Notes: a model not told the origin generated them from the sequence alone. 64,000 nt of DNA from Jacaranda mimosifolia (GCA_018894105.1 CM032117.1:34762501-34826500); one strand, 5' to 3'; shown: positions 23,054 through 36,000, counted from the first letter of the stretch. A program made the numbers and translations.

Positions 23054-24269
23054 TAAGGGTGGCAATTTAGGTGAGTTGGGTCAAGTTATAGATATTATAT
23101 AAATTTGCTAAACCCGAACCCAACCCAACCCATTTAATTTTTAACCTGATAAGCCTAAACCAAAACCCAACCCACTCCAAATCAGGTTGACCCAGGTCAA
23201 CCTAATTATAAATTGGATTGACCCAATAACCCACAACCCACCCAACCCATTATGACAATGATAATGATAATGTAAACCATATTTTACATTGCTTGTTATT
23301 GTAGACTTGACTTCCATAATTCATTTTCATTCTGCATTGAAGGAATAAATTACATAAACATTTTTATAATATGAATAATATCTTAGTCGGTATTAACTTG
23401 GTGAATTTGAAAGCTTAGCCTAACTTGAAAGCCGTTTACATAAACATAGGCTTAGTTGTTTTAATAAATCCTAAAGCCTTGGCCCAGCTTGAAAGCCGAC
23501 CTAAAAGCATATTTTCTACCAAGGCTTCAATTAGATCTAAATAGCAAATAAATCTAAATTCTTAATTAATATACTCAAACTTGTAATAGACCTTGATAGG
23601 CAATAATCAATATGATAAATAACGAGTGCATAATTATAAAAGTTCAAATTTAAGTATAAAATAGTATTATTTCAACAAAAAGCAATACTAACAATATAAA
23701 GGATTCCATAAAGAACTAATGAAAGAAATCAAATATAATGAGCTATTTACTATATTATTGTGCTTTTTTATGTGGTCGGCCTGTTAGGTTTTGCAAGTTT
23801 TTAGAAGAGCTTAAGTCTAGCATATTTAGTTTTTAAAAAAATTACTTTTTAAGCCTTAATTTGGCATTTTTATTGAATAGGTTAGGACAAGTTAAGCTAT
23901 AAGTAAGTTAGGCCATGGGCCTCTGAAGAGTAACTTGGCATATTCCCATCCCTAATGGTAGCTGGGCATAAGAAAGAAATAAAGTTAGGGCTGTCTCTTT
24001 TTTTACCTTTTTTTTGGGCATTTTAGGCCTTTACTTATTTTGAATATCTAACTTATATATATATAATATTATGTGGGTTGGTTAGGTTGGTGGGTCATCC
24101 AAAAAATAATTTCGGGTTGGTCGGGTCAACCCATGACCCAACCTAAACCCACCTAAATTTTTTGGATTGTATTTCAGGTTGATTCAATTTCAAACCAACC
24201 TAAAAAGCCCCAACCCAAACCCACTAATTTCGTGTGGGTTTCGTGTCGGGTTAGAAATTGCCACCCTTA
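23054..24269. mobile_element. hAT-type non-autonomous transposon inside element B
   Basis: The ends are perfect 15-bp inverted repeats, TAAGGGTGGCAATTT. A perfect 8-bp target duplication TGTGTAAG flanks them (23046-23053 and 24270-24277), the hAT signature. The 1216-bp interior has no transposase; it is rich in CCCAACCC/GGGTTGG motifs near both ends, probably subterminal repeats. The flanks are continuous RNase H coding sequence of element B, so the insertion is later than that element. Confidence 0.9.
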
Positions 24270-24830
24270 TGTGTAAGCCAATGTATTACTGTAGTGAAGT
24301 TCTACAAAGACCTGAGCATAACTATTTAGTGATCGAAAAGTTTGCACTGGTACTTATCATAGCGGCACAAAAATTGAGACCCTATTTCTTATCACACACT
24401 AGTATTGTTTTGACAAATCAACCATTGAAGTAGGTGCTTTCTAAGCATGATACATCGGGGAGGTTAACCAAGTGGGCTATTGAGATGGTTCAGCCACAAG
24501 TTCAGGGGGTGGAGCAGGTATCTCATTATGTTCCCCTCAAGCGGAGGAGTATGATTTTGCTATTAAGGTTAATTATCCCATCACCAACAACGAGGCAGAA
24601 TACAAAGCTCTCATAGCGGGGATGAGAATGGCTTTAGATAGAGGGGTCAAGTTTCTGGCAACTATTACTAATTCTCAACTTGTCGCCGTGCAATTTGGAG
24701 GGAACTTCAAAGCAAAAGAGATGACCATGACACTTATCTGACAGAGGCCAAACGACTTGGACAATAGTTCAAAAATTCACGCTTAGTCAGGTGCCTAGGT
24801 CGGAAAATGAAAGAGCAAACGCACTTTCAA
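24270..24830 (+). pseudogene. RNase H and second RNase H remnants of element B
   Basis: After the hAT insertion the RT-linked RNase H continues with YYCSEVLQRPEHNYLVIEKF and LRPYFLSHTSIVLTNQPLK. A second RNase H of the archaeal type follows in another frame with DFAIKVNYPITNNEAEYKAL and ATITNSQLVAVQF. Compared with element C, about 120 bp between the two domains are missing, which removes the first catalytic Asp segment of the second domain. Stops and frame changes are present. Confidence 0.7.
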
Positions 24831-25020
24831 AGTTTGTTAGCTTAACAAAAGGTACCAAAGAAAAATCTATTACCTTTTTGGTCCGAGATAAGCCCGCTAT
24901 TGACAGCCTTAGACAAAGCCAGGTCTTCGCAGTTGGTACAGTGGACCAGAGTTGGATTGATGAAATTAAGTGTTACCTCAAGGAGGGTAAGACACCATTG
25001 ATAAGGTAAAATCCCGCAGA

Positions 25021-26147
25021 TTGAGGATGCGCGCAGCAAAATTTGCTTTGAATGAGTTTGATCAGCCATATAAGAGGTCCATTTCAGGACCCCCATTGAA
25101 GTGTCTCACGCCCAGTGAGGGGCAAGAAGTTCTACAAGAGGTCCACACAGACATTTGTGGAAATCACTCAGGGGGTCGATCATTAGCCTACAAAATCATA
25201 AGAAGTGGATATTTTTGGCCAACTTTGAACAAGAATGCCATCGAATTTGCCCGAAGGTGCCCATCATGCCAAGTTCATGCTAATATCCCTTATCAACCAG
25301 TTTCAACCCTTGTCCCGGTATAGATGATGTGGACCTTTGGCCAGTAGGAAGTTAATATAGTGGGGTTTTTCTCAAAAGCTGCTAGACAAAGAAAGTATAT
25401 GATCGTAGCGGTCGAATATTTCACGAAATGGGTCGAAGCCAAAGCTATGCCCAAGATCTTAGTCGCTACAATAAGGAGTTTTTTATGGAAAAACATCATT
25501 TGCCGTTTTGGCTTACCTAAAATTCTCATATATGACAATAGCACCCAATTCTAAAGCAAGCGGACTAGAGAATGATGTGAAAATCTTAGAATTAAGCAAC
25601 ACTTTACTTCGATGGGAAATCTGCAAGCTAATGGTCAAGCAGAGGTCACTAACAGAACTATTCTTGACCATATCAAAACTTGTTTGGAAGGCTCCAATGC
25701 TAGCTGGGCAAATGATTTACCAGGAGTCCTCTAGTCTTATCAGACTACCCCATGGACTGCCACGGGCCACAGCACTTACAACTTACTTTACGATTCAAAA
25801 GTAGTTATTCCTACAGAGTTGATCCAGCACACAACCCGAGTCAATACTACAACCCGATTAGGAACAATGTTGAAAGAGAATTCGACTTAGAAATGATCGA
25901 CAAGCTCCAACAACAAGTTTTTTCCAAAATGCAAAGGTACAGGTTGATCATGGCCAAGCATTATAATAAAGGCACCAAGCCCAGATATTTTAAAGTCAGA
26001 GACCTTGTTCTGAAGAAGGTCGAAGTCTCTAGAAATGTTGGCAAACTCGACCTAAAGTGGGAAGGACCATACTCTATAGTCAACGTAGCAAAACACAACT
26101 CCTATCGATTGGCTGATCCAGCTAGTAATGAGTTACCACGACCGTAG
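25021..26147 (+). pseudogene. Integrase of element B
   Basis: The zinc-binding part keeps VHTDICGNHSGG and CPSCQVHA (HHCC motif). The catalytic core continues with KYMIVAVEYFTKWVEAKAMP and FGLPKILIYDNSTQF. A C-terminal part follows with KVEVSRNVGKLDLKWEGPYS. Stops after STLVPV (25321) and STQF (25552) and frameshifts after about 25550 disable it. Integrase would insert the cDNA copy into host DNA. Confidence 0.8.
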
Positions 26148-26221
26148 AATGCAAGTAACTTTAAGAAGTTTTATGTGTAGATTGCATTGTACAAAAAGCA
26201 CTTATTCTAACGGATATCCTT

Positions 26222-26360
26222 CTGTGATCCTGCAGTCGCATGATTAAAGTTGTGTATAATTCAATTATTAAGCAACAATCAAGTCGACCCCACAGTTGCA
26301 TGATTACAGTTGTATATAATTCAATTATTAATTGATGATTAAATCGACCCTAATTCTCAG
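26222..26360. repeat. Tandem repeat in the 3' untranslated region of element B
   Basis: Two units of about 60 bp run in tandem, each with CAGT(C/T)GCATGATTA followed by TATAATTCAATTATTA. They lie between integrase and the antisense gene, where element C has a related array. Confidence 0.65.
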
Positions 26361-26585
26361 ATATGCACATTTTCAATAAATACATAGATATGAGGCTATA
26401 TTATGATTTTGTGGGCATAAAGCAACATAACAATTATGGAAGTCGAAAGATACATAAATCTGAATAAATATGGAAGTTGGCAGCAAAATAGCAATATCAT
26501 TCATAAGCCTCTCAAGGCTATATATTTCCTAAAAACAAGAAAGAAAATTACAAAGAGCGAAGTTCATCTAGGTAGATCCTGCCGC

Positions 26586-29056
26586 CTATTCTCGTCGTGC
26601 TATGGCCTCATCAGCCACCTCGTCAACCATTTTCAACAGCTCTTCGGTCGAGTCAAGACCTGCATTGATGGGTGGCCACTCGATCTCTTGCTTAGGAAGC
26701 CTACCCTGAGCTGCTCCAACGAGCTGCAAAGGCCCCAACTCCTCAGTAAGAAACACCTGACCACTGTCGAGGAAGAAGCTCACCACATTTACTTCATTAT
26801 TCTCTATTTCCAGGGTAAACTCTCCAGCAAACCCAGACTCCTCTCCCACTACGACGACTCGAGGAAGAGGAGTGGCAGCAGCTCAATGGTAGCGTCTTTA
26901 TCACCCCTTTTAGCAGGGGTATTCCTTCAAAGACTTCAAGGTGCTCGTCCTTATTCATATCCAGTTGGGCTTTATCCTCGACCCAAAACTCATATCCCAT
27001 GAATTCTAGCTGCTTCACAGCACGATCGAATGCCTCATTTGCATTCTCTATGCTGAATGTTATGCTCGTACCTGTAAAAGCTGAGCAGAGCATAAACTGT
27101 TGAGCTGACTCCTTTTGGATCTCGGGCAGCACCTTAAAAAACTTAGATTGAGCTTATTGCATCGCGCTCTCATAACCATGAGCTCGACTGGATTCAGAGG
27201 CTTGTTGCATTGAACTTATTATCTTCTTGACCTATTCCTCAGCTTGGTTCTTGCCTTCGACAGCAGTCAGCAGTTCAGCATCATTTTCCTTAAGCTATTT
27301 CGTTAGCTCGGTGGCTCTCGACTCTAAGGAATTGACCTTAGCCTTTAGCAGTTCATTTTGCTTTTTTTATAGCTCTTCACATTTTTCCAACAGTCTTTGA
27401 CGCTGGGTCTCGCACAACTCATAACGATAATAGAGGTTATACTCCCATTGGCCAACTTGAAAAAATAAATAACAAAAATCAACAATTTCCAGATGGAACA
27501 TGTGCTGAAATCCAACTTGAAACATACCATGTTTGCATTATAAGCAAAGGCCTTCAAAGCTTCAACTTGTTTGTGGTTGAACATCTCCAGCTAGTCTATC
27601 TAGGATAGACCAATTGTCTAAACAGTTAGTGGCGTCATCGATGTCGCACCCATCCCCATCATCATTGTAGTGTTTGACACCTCTACCTTTGACCACGGCT
27701 CGAGAAACGTCGACAGATTACATAGATGCTTAGGTGGAAATATACCATAGGTAGCCTCGTTGGACTCGACCACCTTTTTCTTCTACTTTTTGACCACAGT
27801 CTTTTTAGGGGCGCTTGCTTTGTGGCCTCAATCGCCTTTCTCTTTAGTTGCGGGGAGGCACTACTAGCCACTCCTGCTCTCGGAACGGTAGCAGCTTAAC
27901 TTTCTTGAACCAATGGGCTGACCCTAGCAGGTTGAGCAGCAACAGCTTCTTTGTTCTATTGCACCTCATGTTGCTTGCACATCACAACTTGCCTTGCACG
28001 ATTCATAATTAATAGACCTGCCAAACAAGCAAATCTCGATTAGACAGAGAGCAACCATAAATAATACACTAGATTATTTACAAAGGTTAGTTTCTACCTA
28101 AGCATGCATTGGCATGCAATCTCAATGCGGCGGTCGATAATCTCGCCAGAACCAAATTTCTCTCCCTTATAAAAATCGACGCATCCATCTCACCAAATTC
28201 GAGAAGATCTTGAAGAAAAATGTTATTCTAGGATGGGTTCTTATTGGTGTCCAACGCGACCCTACCCATCATCTACCCTCTTGGAATGTTAAAACCTACC
28301 CCAGTGGGAGGTCAAACCTAAAAGTATCTTTATTTCCATTTTAAACCATGGGAAAACGATATAGTCCTCAACACCTTTCTGCGAGGTCGTGCTGTTAAGT
28401 AATAAAACCTAGACTCCCCAACTAAACTCAACTTTTGGGACATCGGTAAGTGAAGTAAATGGCTAAAGTTTGCCCAAGAAAGAGCTTAATCAAGAACGCC
28501 CATCAAAATGACAAAACTATATATGAGGGCGAAGCAATTAGGTAGGAGCTGGGTTATACAGCCTTGCAGACCTCTCAGTAGGTCAAATATTAGGTCAACT
28601 AGGAGGAACTACAACCACACTTTATTGCGTCCTCAAAGACAGTTTGGCACACCTTCGAAAAAGTATGCATCTTATCTACAACCCTGGGCTTAATTAGCTT
28701 AAATCCATCGGGAATATGATACTTCTCCCTAATCGACCTTAGGTCGTTCAATGAACTTTTCGACATGATATCACTGTAATGGGTTGTAGTAAACAACCTA
28801 CCCTTCGACCTGAGAGGTTTATTTTCTCCTTCTAATTCCTCCTCCCCTTCGACCACTGGCATAGAAGGCCTAGCTTCATCTACATTTAGGTTAGAAGGAC
28901 CACCTCCTCATCTACCTCCAAAATTCCCTTATCAACACTTGGTTCAAGCTGCTCAGGGGATCTCGACCTATAGCTAGAGGACTCGCTCGATTTTGCCCCG
29001 CTACTCGAGGCATTTATCGAGCGTGTAGCCTTAGAATCAGAATTTGAACTTGACAT
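26586..29056 (-). pseudogene. Antisense three-exon gene of element B (Transposase_28-like protein)
   Basis: Inferred exons are 29056-28098, 28017-27528 and 27455-26586, with GT-AG introns of 80 and 72 nt. It starts MSSSNSDSKATRS, a Ser-rich stretch, then has FTTTHYSDIMSKSSLNDLRS and a region resembling the plant 'putative gypsy type transposon' domain (PF04195, from memory), for example SWANFSHLLHLPMS. A basic stretch and a predicted coiled-coil-like region follow, ending VADEAIARRE. Several in-frame stops and shifts make it a pseudogene here. Element C has the same gene with introns in the same places. The function is not known to me; such extra ORFs are a recognised property of Tat-type elements. 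Confidence 0.65.
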
Positions 29057-29226
29057 AGTGAGAGAAAATATTACTAGCAAAATTTAAAAATGCAGAAAAA
29101 CAAAACTTAGGAAGCTGAGTGCAGAAAAATAAGGGCTCAAAGTTACTTAAATACTCGATCGGTTTTCTTCTCCTTTTGTCCTCACAACGTTACGGTAAAA
29201 AGTGAAAATGAACGGTAAAGAATTCA

Positions 29227-29236
29227 CTATTTATAG
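29227..29236 (-). promoter_or_regulatory. TATA box of the antisense gene, element B
   Basis: CTATAAATAG on the - strand lies 171 bases upstream of the antisense ATG. The same decamer is found 173 bases upstream in element C. Confidence 0.65.
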
Positions 29237-29458
29237 GCAGACTGGAAGTCCAATCGGTTAGATCAACTTGTAACTAGCTAATAAATGCGTAACCGCTGGT
29301 CATTTTTGCATCAATATTCGTATAATCTTCAAAAATGGTTCCGCTTGTTTCTCTCTGGTCGAGATCCAAAATAATTTTTCCCGCTCCAATGATTCTTGTC
29401 AATACATTCAACTAAATTTTTGCTACTCCTAACTTCGACCCTATTATGGTCAAACTAT

Positions 29459-29858
29459 GAAGTGGGGGGTACTCATGATATGGGTAAGCCCAATACGCCG
29501 AATGGGCCTATAACTTGTATAAGCCCAACGTAGAACCAGAGCCCAAAAACTACTTTGACTTGTGAGACTAAATGCCTAAATCGACCTTATGGGTCTGAGT
29601 GTCCAACCTCTAGGTTGGATAAAAGAAGTAAGAGCATTAATGGCAGCCTGCCACCCATCGCATCCGCATTAATTGCACTTTAACCACCAGACTGTCCACA
29701 TTAAATGGATTGGCGACGCATCACGTCCGTATTAATGGCAGTGTGGATCTCCTTTTTCTGCCAGCTGGCCATTTGTGTAGCTCTAACTTAGGTTGGAAAG
29801 ACATATCTTGCCCCTACTTGTGGGAACAATATATGGAAAATGTTGAAGGAGAAATTAG
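29459..29858 (+). repeat. Polypurine tract and first part of the 3' LTR, element B
   Basis: The tract GAAGTGGGGGGTACTCA (29459-29475) primes plus-strand synthesis. The LTR starts at 29476 with TGATATGGGTAAG and is colinear with the 5' LTR up to GGAGAAATTAG, where foreign DNA begins. Confidence 0.85.
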
Positions 29859-30433
29859 GGGCTTGTTTTCTTGTGCTTTCTGCGTTTTTTGGAAAATATT
29901 TTGGGATAATGAATTTTTGGGAGAAAATTTGGAGAACGTGTCAAGCATTTCTTTTTGTTTTGGGAAAATAAACTGAGAATGGGGTGGTTGTTTCTTTTTG
30001 TTTTATGAGGGGACAAACTTTACTGTAGAGGTCAAATCAAATGAATTTTTGTTGGGTTTGCGGGGGTGAAAGTGATTTTTTTATGTAATGAATATATATA
30101 TATTTATAGTTGGATGATGTGTATGTGTGTATATATGTGTGTAATGATGGGGAAAATACGCATAATCCCCATATGAAATTCAAAATTGACACAAAACCCC
30201 CTGTGTAAAAAATAGAGTCTGACTAGTACCCTATATTTTGTCAAAATTACCACCATACCCCTAGATGGGGGTCATGCACTGTGGCTACATGTAGGATAGC
30301 AATTTTAACTGTGAATTGTCTATAATGCCCTCCTGGGGTTTAGTTGGCCTATTTTGTAATGTAATTTTTAAATTTCCATTTATTAAAAATTTCCTCCCTT
30401 TTTTCTTTCTCTCTCTCAACTCTCATTTCTCTC

Positions 30434-30439
<6 letters not shown>

Positions 30440-30472
<33 letters not shown>
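30440..30472. repeat. (CT)n microsatellite
   Basis: An uninterrupted CT run lies just upstream of the small gene in the MULE, where it may be part of a pyrimidine-rich leader. Confidence 0.9.
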
Positions 30473-30476
<4 letters not shown>

Positions 30477-30537
30477 GACTTCTCTGTTTTTTGTCTTTCC
30501 TTTGTTCTTTCTCTCTTCTTTTTTGTTGTTGTTTGAA

Positions 30538-30965
30538 ATGGCCACAAGCTCATCCCGTAGCAAGAGCCAAGGATCGACGCAGGTGTTGGATTTGAGATTT
30601 ACCTCTCTGCCAATTTGTGAGTGTAACCTGAAATGTAGCATAAAGGTAGTTGACTAAGAGCAGAAGCTCACAAAAGGGAGACTCTCATACAGATCTTCCA
30701 ACCATGTTTACAATTTTTTTCGTTGTTGTAATACAGTGAATGCTACATGGTTTTCTATGGGCATTCCAGTTTCTCCTCCAAAGCAGGCATACCACCACGA
30801 AGAAGGGTAATCGGAGAAATTATGCAAAAATGAGGTCATTTCTCAAGTTGTTGCAAGTACTCCAACAGCAGAACATGTAGAAAAAATTGGACTTCTATAC
30901 ACGTTTCATGGATTCCGTTGGCCGTCTTCGTTGTTGTCATTGTGCTGCTATTAAAAAATTAGTGG
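30538..30965 (+). pseudogene. GRF-zinc-finger-like second gene of the MULE
   Basis: The ATG at 30538 opens MATSSSRSKSQGSTQV, then LTSLPICECNLKCSIKVV, with a CxC and a further Cys. After an in-frame TAA the same frame continues with LTKGRLSYRSSNH, FFRCCNTVNATWFSMG and SEKLCKNEVISQVV. The Cys-x-Cys plus GR(L/F)(Y/S)Y...F pattern resembles small plant GRF zinc-finger proteins (zf-GRF, from memory). Stops at about 30654 and 30807 break it. It lies on the opposite strand from the transposase, near the left terminal repeat, as a possible accessory gene of this MULE. The function is unknown. Confidence 0.5.
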
Positions 30966-31320
30966 TGGAAAAGGTGCTAAGTACCCCCCTGTGTAACTAA
31001 TGGTGTCATTTGTTTGACTTGAACTAGACTAGGTACTTTGTGGTCCTGTTTTGTAATATTCAGTTTCATTTTAATTTTGTTTGATAATATTTCCTTCAGT
31101 GTTATGTATATTATTTTGTTTCATTGTTGTTTTCCATGAATTAGCTATTTTCCATGTATAAGTGATTTGTATTTTCCCCCCAAAATGTTGGCTGACAGAA
31201 AATTTAAAAAACCCCTAATTAAACAAAACCCTTAAAATAAACAAATCGGCCACGGAACCCCCTTAACGTAAACAAAAGTGCCACCAAACCCCCCTCAACA
31301 TAAACAAATGTGCCACTGAA

Positions 31321-31917
31321 CCCCCTTAATATCTAAAGAAATGGGGCAACTTAACTGAAAAAAGGGCATGAGACAAATCCTGTGTTATTTTGATTCAGTG
31401 TTTTCTATGAATTCATACCAGCACTTGCACATAAAAAAGAAAAAAAATGTTTTCCATCCCATGGAAAATGTGCCATGCCACGCAAACCTCTTTAGAATAA
31501 ACAAATGTGCCATGGAACCCCCTTAATATCTAAAGAAATGGGGCAACTTAACTGAAAAAAGGGCATGAGACAAATCCTGTGTTATTTTGATTCAGTGTTT
31601 TCTATGAATTCATACCAACAATTGCACATAAAAAAGAAAAAAAATGTTTTCCATCCTATGGAAAATGTGCCATGCCACGCAAACCTCTTTAGAATAAACA
31701 AATGTGCCATGGAACCCCCTTAATATCTAAAGAAATGGGGCAACTTAACTGAAAAAAGGGCATGAGACAAATCCTGTGTTATTTTGATTTAGTGTTTTCT
31801 ATGAATTCATACCAACAATTGCACATAAAAAAGAAAAAAAATGTTTTCCATCCCATGGAAAACGTGCCACGCTACACAAACCTCTTCAGAATAAACAAAT
31901 GTGCCACGGAACCCACT
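31321..31917. repeat. 197-bp tandem repeat, three copies
   Basis: Units begin at 31321, 31518 and 31715 with CCCCCTTAATATCTAAAGAA and are nearly identical, differing at a handful of positions. A partial, more diverged unit precedes and follows. The near-identity points to recent amplification. The array carries no gene. Confidence 0.9.
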
Positions 31918-33082
31918 TTAACATACAAGAGGCCCCATTAACATACAAGAGACCATTTTGGTATGTAAGCATAAATGGATTTGTTAGAACGAAAAAGGAA
32001 AAGGGATATATATTGGACTTAATATAACCATTCCTTCATTTGATAATGTGGTGTATTTATATACATAATTATCATCAATGAATGCCTCCTTGTACATACC
32101 CATCCATCAACAATCAACTTAGGTCCAACTTCTGGAAAAAAGGTAAAAAAGCATATCGCCATTATTACTTTGTACACCACTAAGAATAATTGTGCAATAA
32201 GCAACTAAATATGAGCTAAATGCAATAGTTGTGCCAAAATAAATAGCAACAAGAGCAAGGATAGAGCCAAAAAAATTGTTGCCCATATAGTAATTCACCA
32301 AATAAAAAAAAACCCAAAATATATGCAGAATTAATCTTCAGACTTCATCTTTTGGACACTCTTTTCTTTCTCCTTAAACTGATGCTAGTCAACACATCTG
32401 AATATTCTGGCCCTCTCTGTCTTTTCTTCCTAGTTGGCTCATTGTCTGTGTTTTGTTCTGGAATAGGAGCAGATGGATCTGCTCTTGCAATACTACCTTC
32501 CAGATCTGGAGCAGGTTCAGCCACAGTTTTTGTTGCATTTGGAGCTTGAGCTGTCGTGGACTTCTTCCTTAATTTGCATTCAAATAAAGCTTCTTTCCTT
32601 CTTCCCCTATACATCCTCCCTAAAAAAATGAAATTGAAAGAAGAATAACTTCTCCATATATGAGTTAAAAGAGATGAAGATTGAAATAATTTTGATCATC
32701 TACTAACCTTCTTTAGATTAGCATTTGAAGGCCCATGTTCCTAGGAGAGTTTGCTAGCATTTTCAATCATTGTGGTGGCCTAGAAGTATAGAAATGAATG
32801 AATTATACCATCTTCCATGTATTAAAAAATTTATATTAAATAGAAGTTTGGAGTATGAATAAATACCTGAGTGGGATTAGGATTATACTGCCTAACTTTA
32901 GGTTGTTCTATAGCTGTACTGCCCTCAGCCTATTGAGGCGCATTACCTTCATTAGCTTGACATGAAACAAATAAGATATTGTTAACAAAATAAAGAACAT
33001 TTATTACGTCTTTCAAAAATCGCAAGTTAAGATTTACTTCATTTGACCTTGTACAACTTAGATTTGGGATGTGTTGGATTTT

Positions 33083-36000
33083 TACAAGTTACTATTTTAT
33101 GTCCTTTTTGGAGGCAATTTTGACAAGTATGTGTGAGACCCTTTCTTGTAGATCTTGATAGTTGTATCCCTTCTTCTAAGCTTTTTTGGCCTTCCTTTTT
33201 TGACTCTCAATTTAGGTGCCTTTAGAGGAGGGCCAATGGCATCACTCTTAATGTATTCATTCTTTCCAAGTACAACACGTATAATTTTATTGCAAGTAGC
33301 CAAATAAGTCTCTTTCTTGTAGCATACATTGACAATATCCTCTAAATTTCTCCCTCATTCAGCAATGGTTGCACATGCATGTGGACAAGGATATCCATTC
33401 AACTAAAACATCCCACAGTTGCACTATTTAACCCCCAAATCTACCATATACTTGTCCAACATGTGGTTAACTTCATATTCTTCTCCCCCACACCATGTTG
33501 CAAAGTAGTTTCTTGCCACTACTTGACATTTGTTAATCTTTTTCAGAATATTGGGATAGATGTTGCTAGGAAATTTCTACATGCCTTGTCTTTTCATTTG
33601 TTCCTTAATCATAAGTTTGCATCTTATTCATTCCAACATGCTAATGATTGGCTTATCTCTGACAGGTAGGATGTAACTGTTGAAGGACTCACTTAGATTG
33701 TTCACAATAATGTCAAACAAACACTTTTTGGAGAAATAGCTCCTGCTCCGATGCTCTGCAGGCACCTTTCTCAACCATTCTGCAGCAATATCATATTCTG
33801 GGGACTTCTTTGGGTCAGCTGCCTCAATGTTCTTCATCCATATTTCAAACTCATTCTTATTTCTTATGCTAGCTACACTCTAAAAAAGCTGTCTGAGTTT
33901 GTCATCTCCATGCTATATCTTAAAGTTGTCAAACATATGCCTCAAATAGTACCTATGTTCACAATCAGGCAGTACACTTTTTATAGCTTCCACTAAACCC
34001 TTCTGCCTATCAAAAATAAACACCCATTTATTCTCACCAAAGCCCCCTATGTCTTCCAATAGCTCTGTTAGAAACTATGTCTAGTTCTCCTTTTTTTCCA
34101 CTTGGACAAAAGCCCAGGCAATGGGGAACATGTTGTCATTCCCATCCTTCTTTACATCTACCAACAACTAGCCTCTATGATATGATTTCAAAAAGCATCT
34201 ATCAAGGCCTATAATTAGTTTGCACCCCATCAAAAAACCATCCCTCAGTACACCCAGACCATAATAAAGTCTTTCAAATGTTTGTATGTCAATCTCTTGG
34301 CTCATCCTTATAATCACTCTGTTTCCATCATTCAATGCAATCACAGTCTGAGCATAGTCCCTTAAATACTCATACTGAACACTATCTCTGCCCTTGACCA
34401 AGTTCAATGCCTCTCTCCTAACCCTTCTTACTTTCCAATATCCCACCTCAACATTGCATTTGTTTTTTATGAGGTTCACCATTTCTTGGATGCTCACACA
34501 GGATGATCTCTCATTGTCCCCTCCATTCTCTTTGCCAGGTATTTGAAAGTTGCAAGTTTATTCTCATAGACCCTTGCACATGTGTGTTCTCTCTTTACAC
34601 TTTTGATTTGGAAAGTCAGTGAACCTCAAATTGGAGATGCATGGATTCCCCAGTTGCATCCTTCATTTGCACAATCTGCTGTGATCCTTGTGTTTTCATT
34701 CTTCTTATATTTAAACCTAATACCATTCCTAACACACCAGTTTGCTAGTGCCTCTCTGAATACCTGTGCACTTGCAAACTTCATTCCAACCACTAGTTGA
34801 AAGTTCTTCATGTTCATACCTTCTCTAAAGGTAGCGTGCCTAGGCCTTTCACCCTCTGAGCCATGAAGACTGTGAAGGTCAGAATCATCTCCTAGATTAC
34901 TATACCAATCGCCATCAAGATCAACATCCTTTGCACTGTCCTCTTCAGTCTATCTAGCTGCAATACCCTTTCTTTTGCTACTCATTCTCTTAAGCATCCT
35001 TCTAATTTTCTGTACCATCTCTGACTTGTTGTCTTGCCTTTCCTTTTTAGCAAATATGTCATCATTAGAGGAGTCTTTAATGTCTTCAAAGATCTTAGTA
35101 GATGCATCTGAATCCACGATAGCATAAGTCTCATCACTTTCAGAATTTGAATCAACATAATTTGAATCACTAGAATCATCCCTTGTGCTTGCTGATTGTT
35201 GCTGAATATGTTGATAATCTCCTGTAGCCCCAGTAGGTCCAATAGATTCCTCACATCTAACATTATGTGATGCTTCATGTATCAGTGAAAGGGTGTTTTC
35301 TCTAGCTGACAAGTAACATGAATCCTTATTAACCCCATCTCCATTTCCCTCTTGTTTTGTCTGCTTTAGTGTTTCCTCTGCTTTCTCAACCTTTACTTCA
35401 ATAGGCCCTTCTTCTACAATATTTTCCTCAGCTTGAAATAAGCCAGCCAAATTGACATTTTTTTGAACGTCATCTACATCAGTCTGCATATTTCTTTTCC
35501 TTTCTCTTTCCTTTGACTGGACTTCCCTTGGGGTTGTTTGCTCTTATTTGTTTTCCTATCATTGCTGCCAAAAAAAACTTTTGCAGCCTTTTTTCTTCTC
35601 CTCTCTTCTCTTTCAAATATTCTCATCTCTTTCATATAATCCTGATATTGGGCAACATTCATATCACCATGTGTATAAGCTTCATTTTCATCACATGCCA
35701 TACCTTTATCACCCATCACTTGCTCAACCCCTGCACCCTCAAGCACCACACCCACTTGCTCAGCTTCTACCTCCTCAAGCCCTGTTGCATCCTTTTGCTC
35801 AGCCCCAACCCCATCAAGCCCAGCATCCTCTTACTCAGCCTCTATACCATCAAGCACTGCACTCATTTACTTAGCTTCTATACCCTTAAGCCCTACATCC
35901 TCTTGCTCAACCCCTACAACCTCTTGCTGAGCCCCTATACCGTTAAGCCCTTTATCTTCTTGCTTAGCCCTTGTACCCACACCTTCAAGCACTACTGCCA

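Noticed and set aside
31321..31917. Regular repeats as a CRISPR-like array
   Set aside because: The 197-bp units are contiguous without spacers and the DNA is a plant nuclear transposon.
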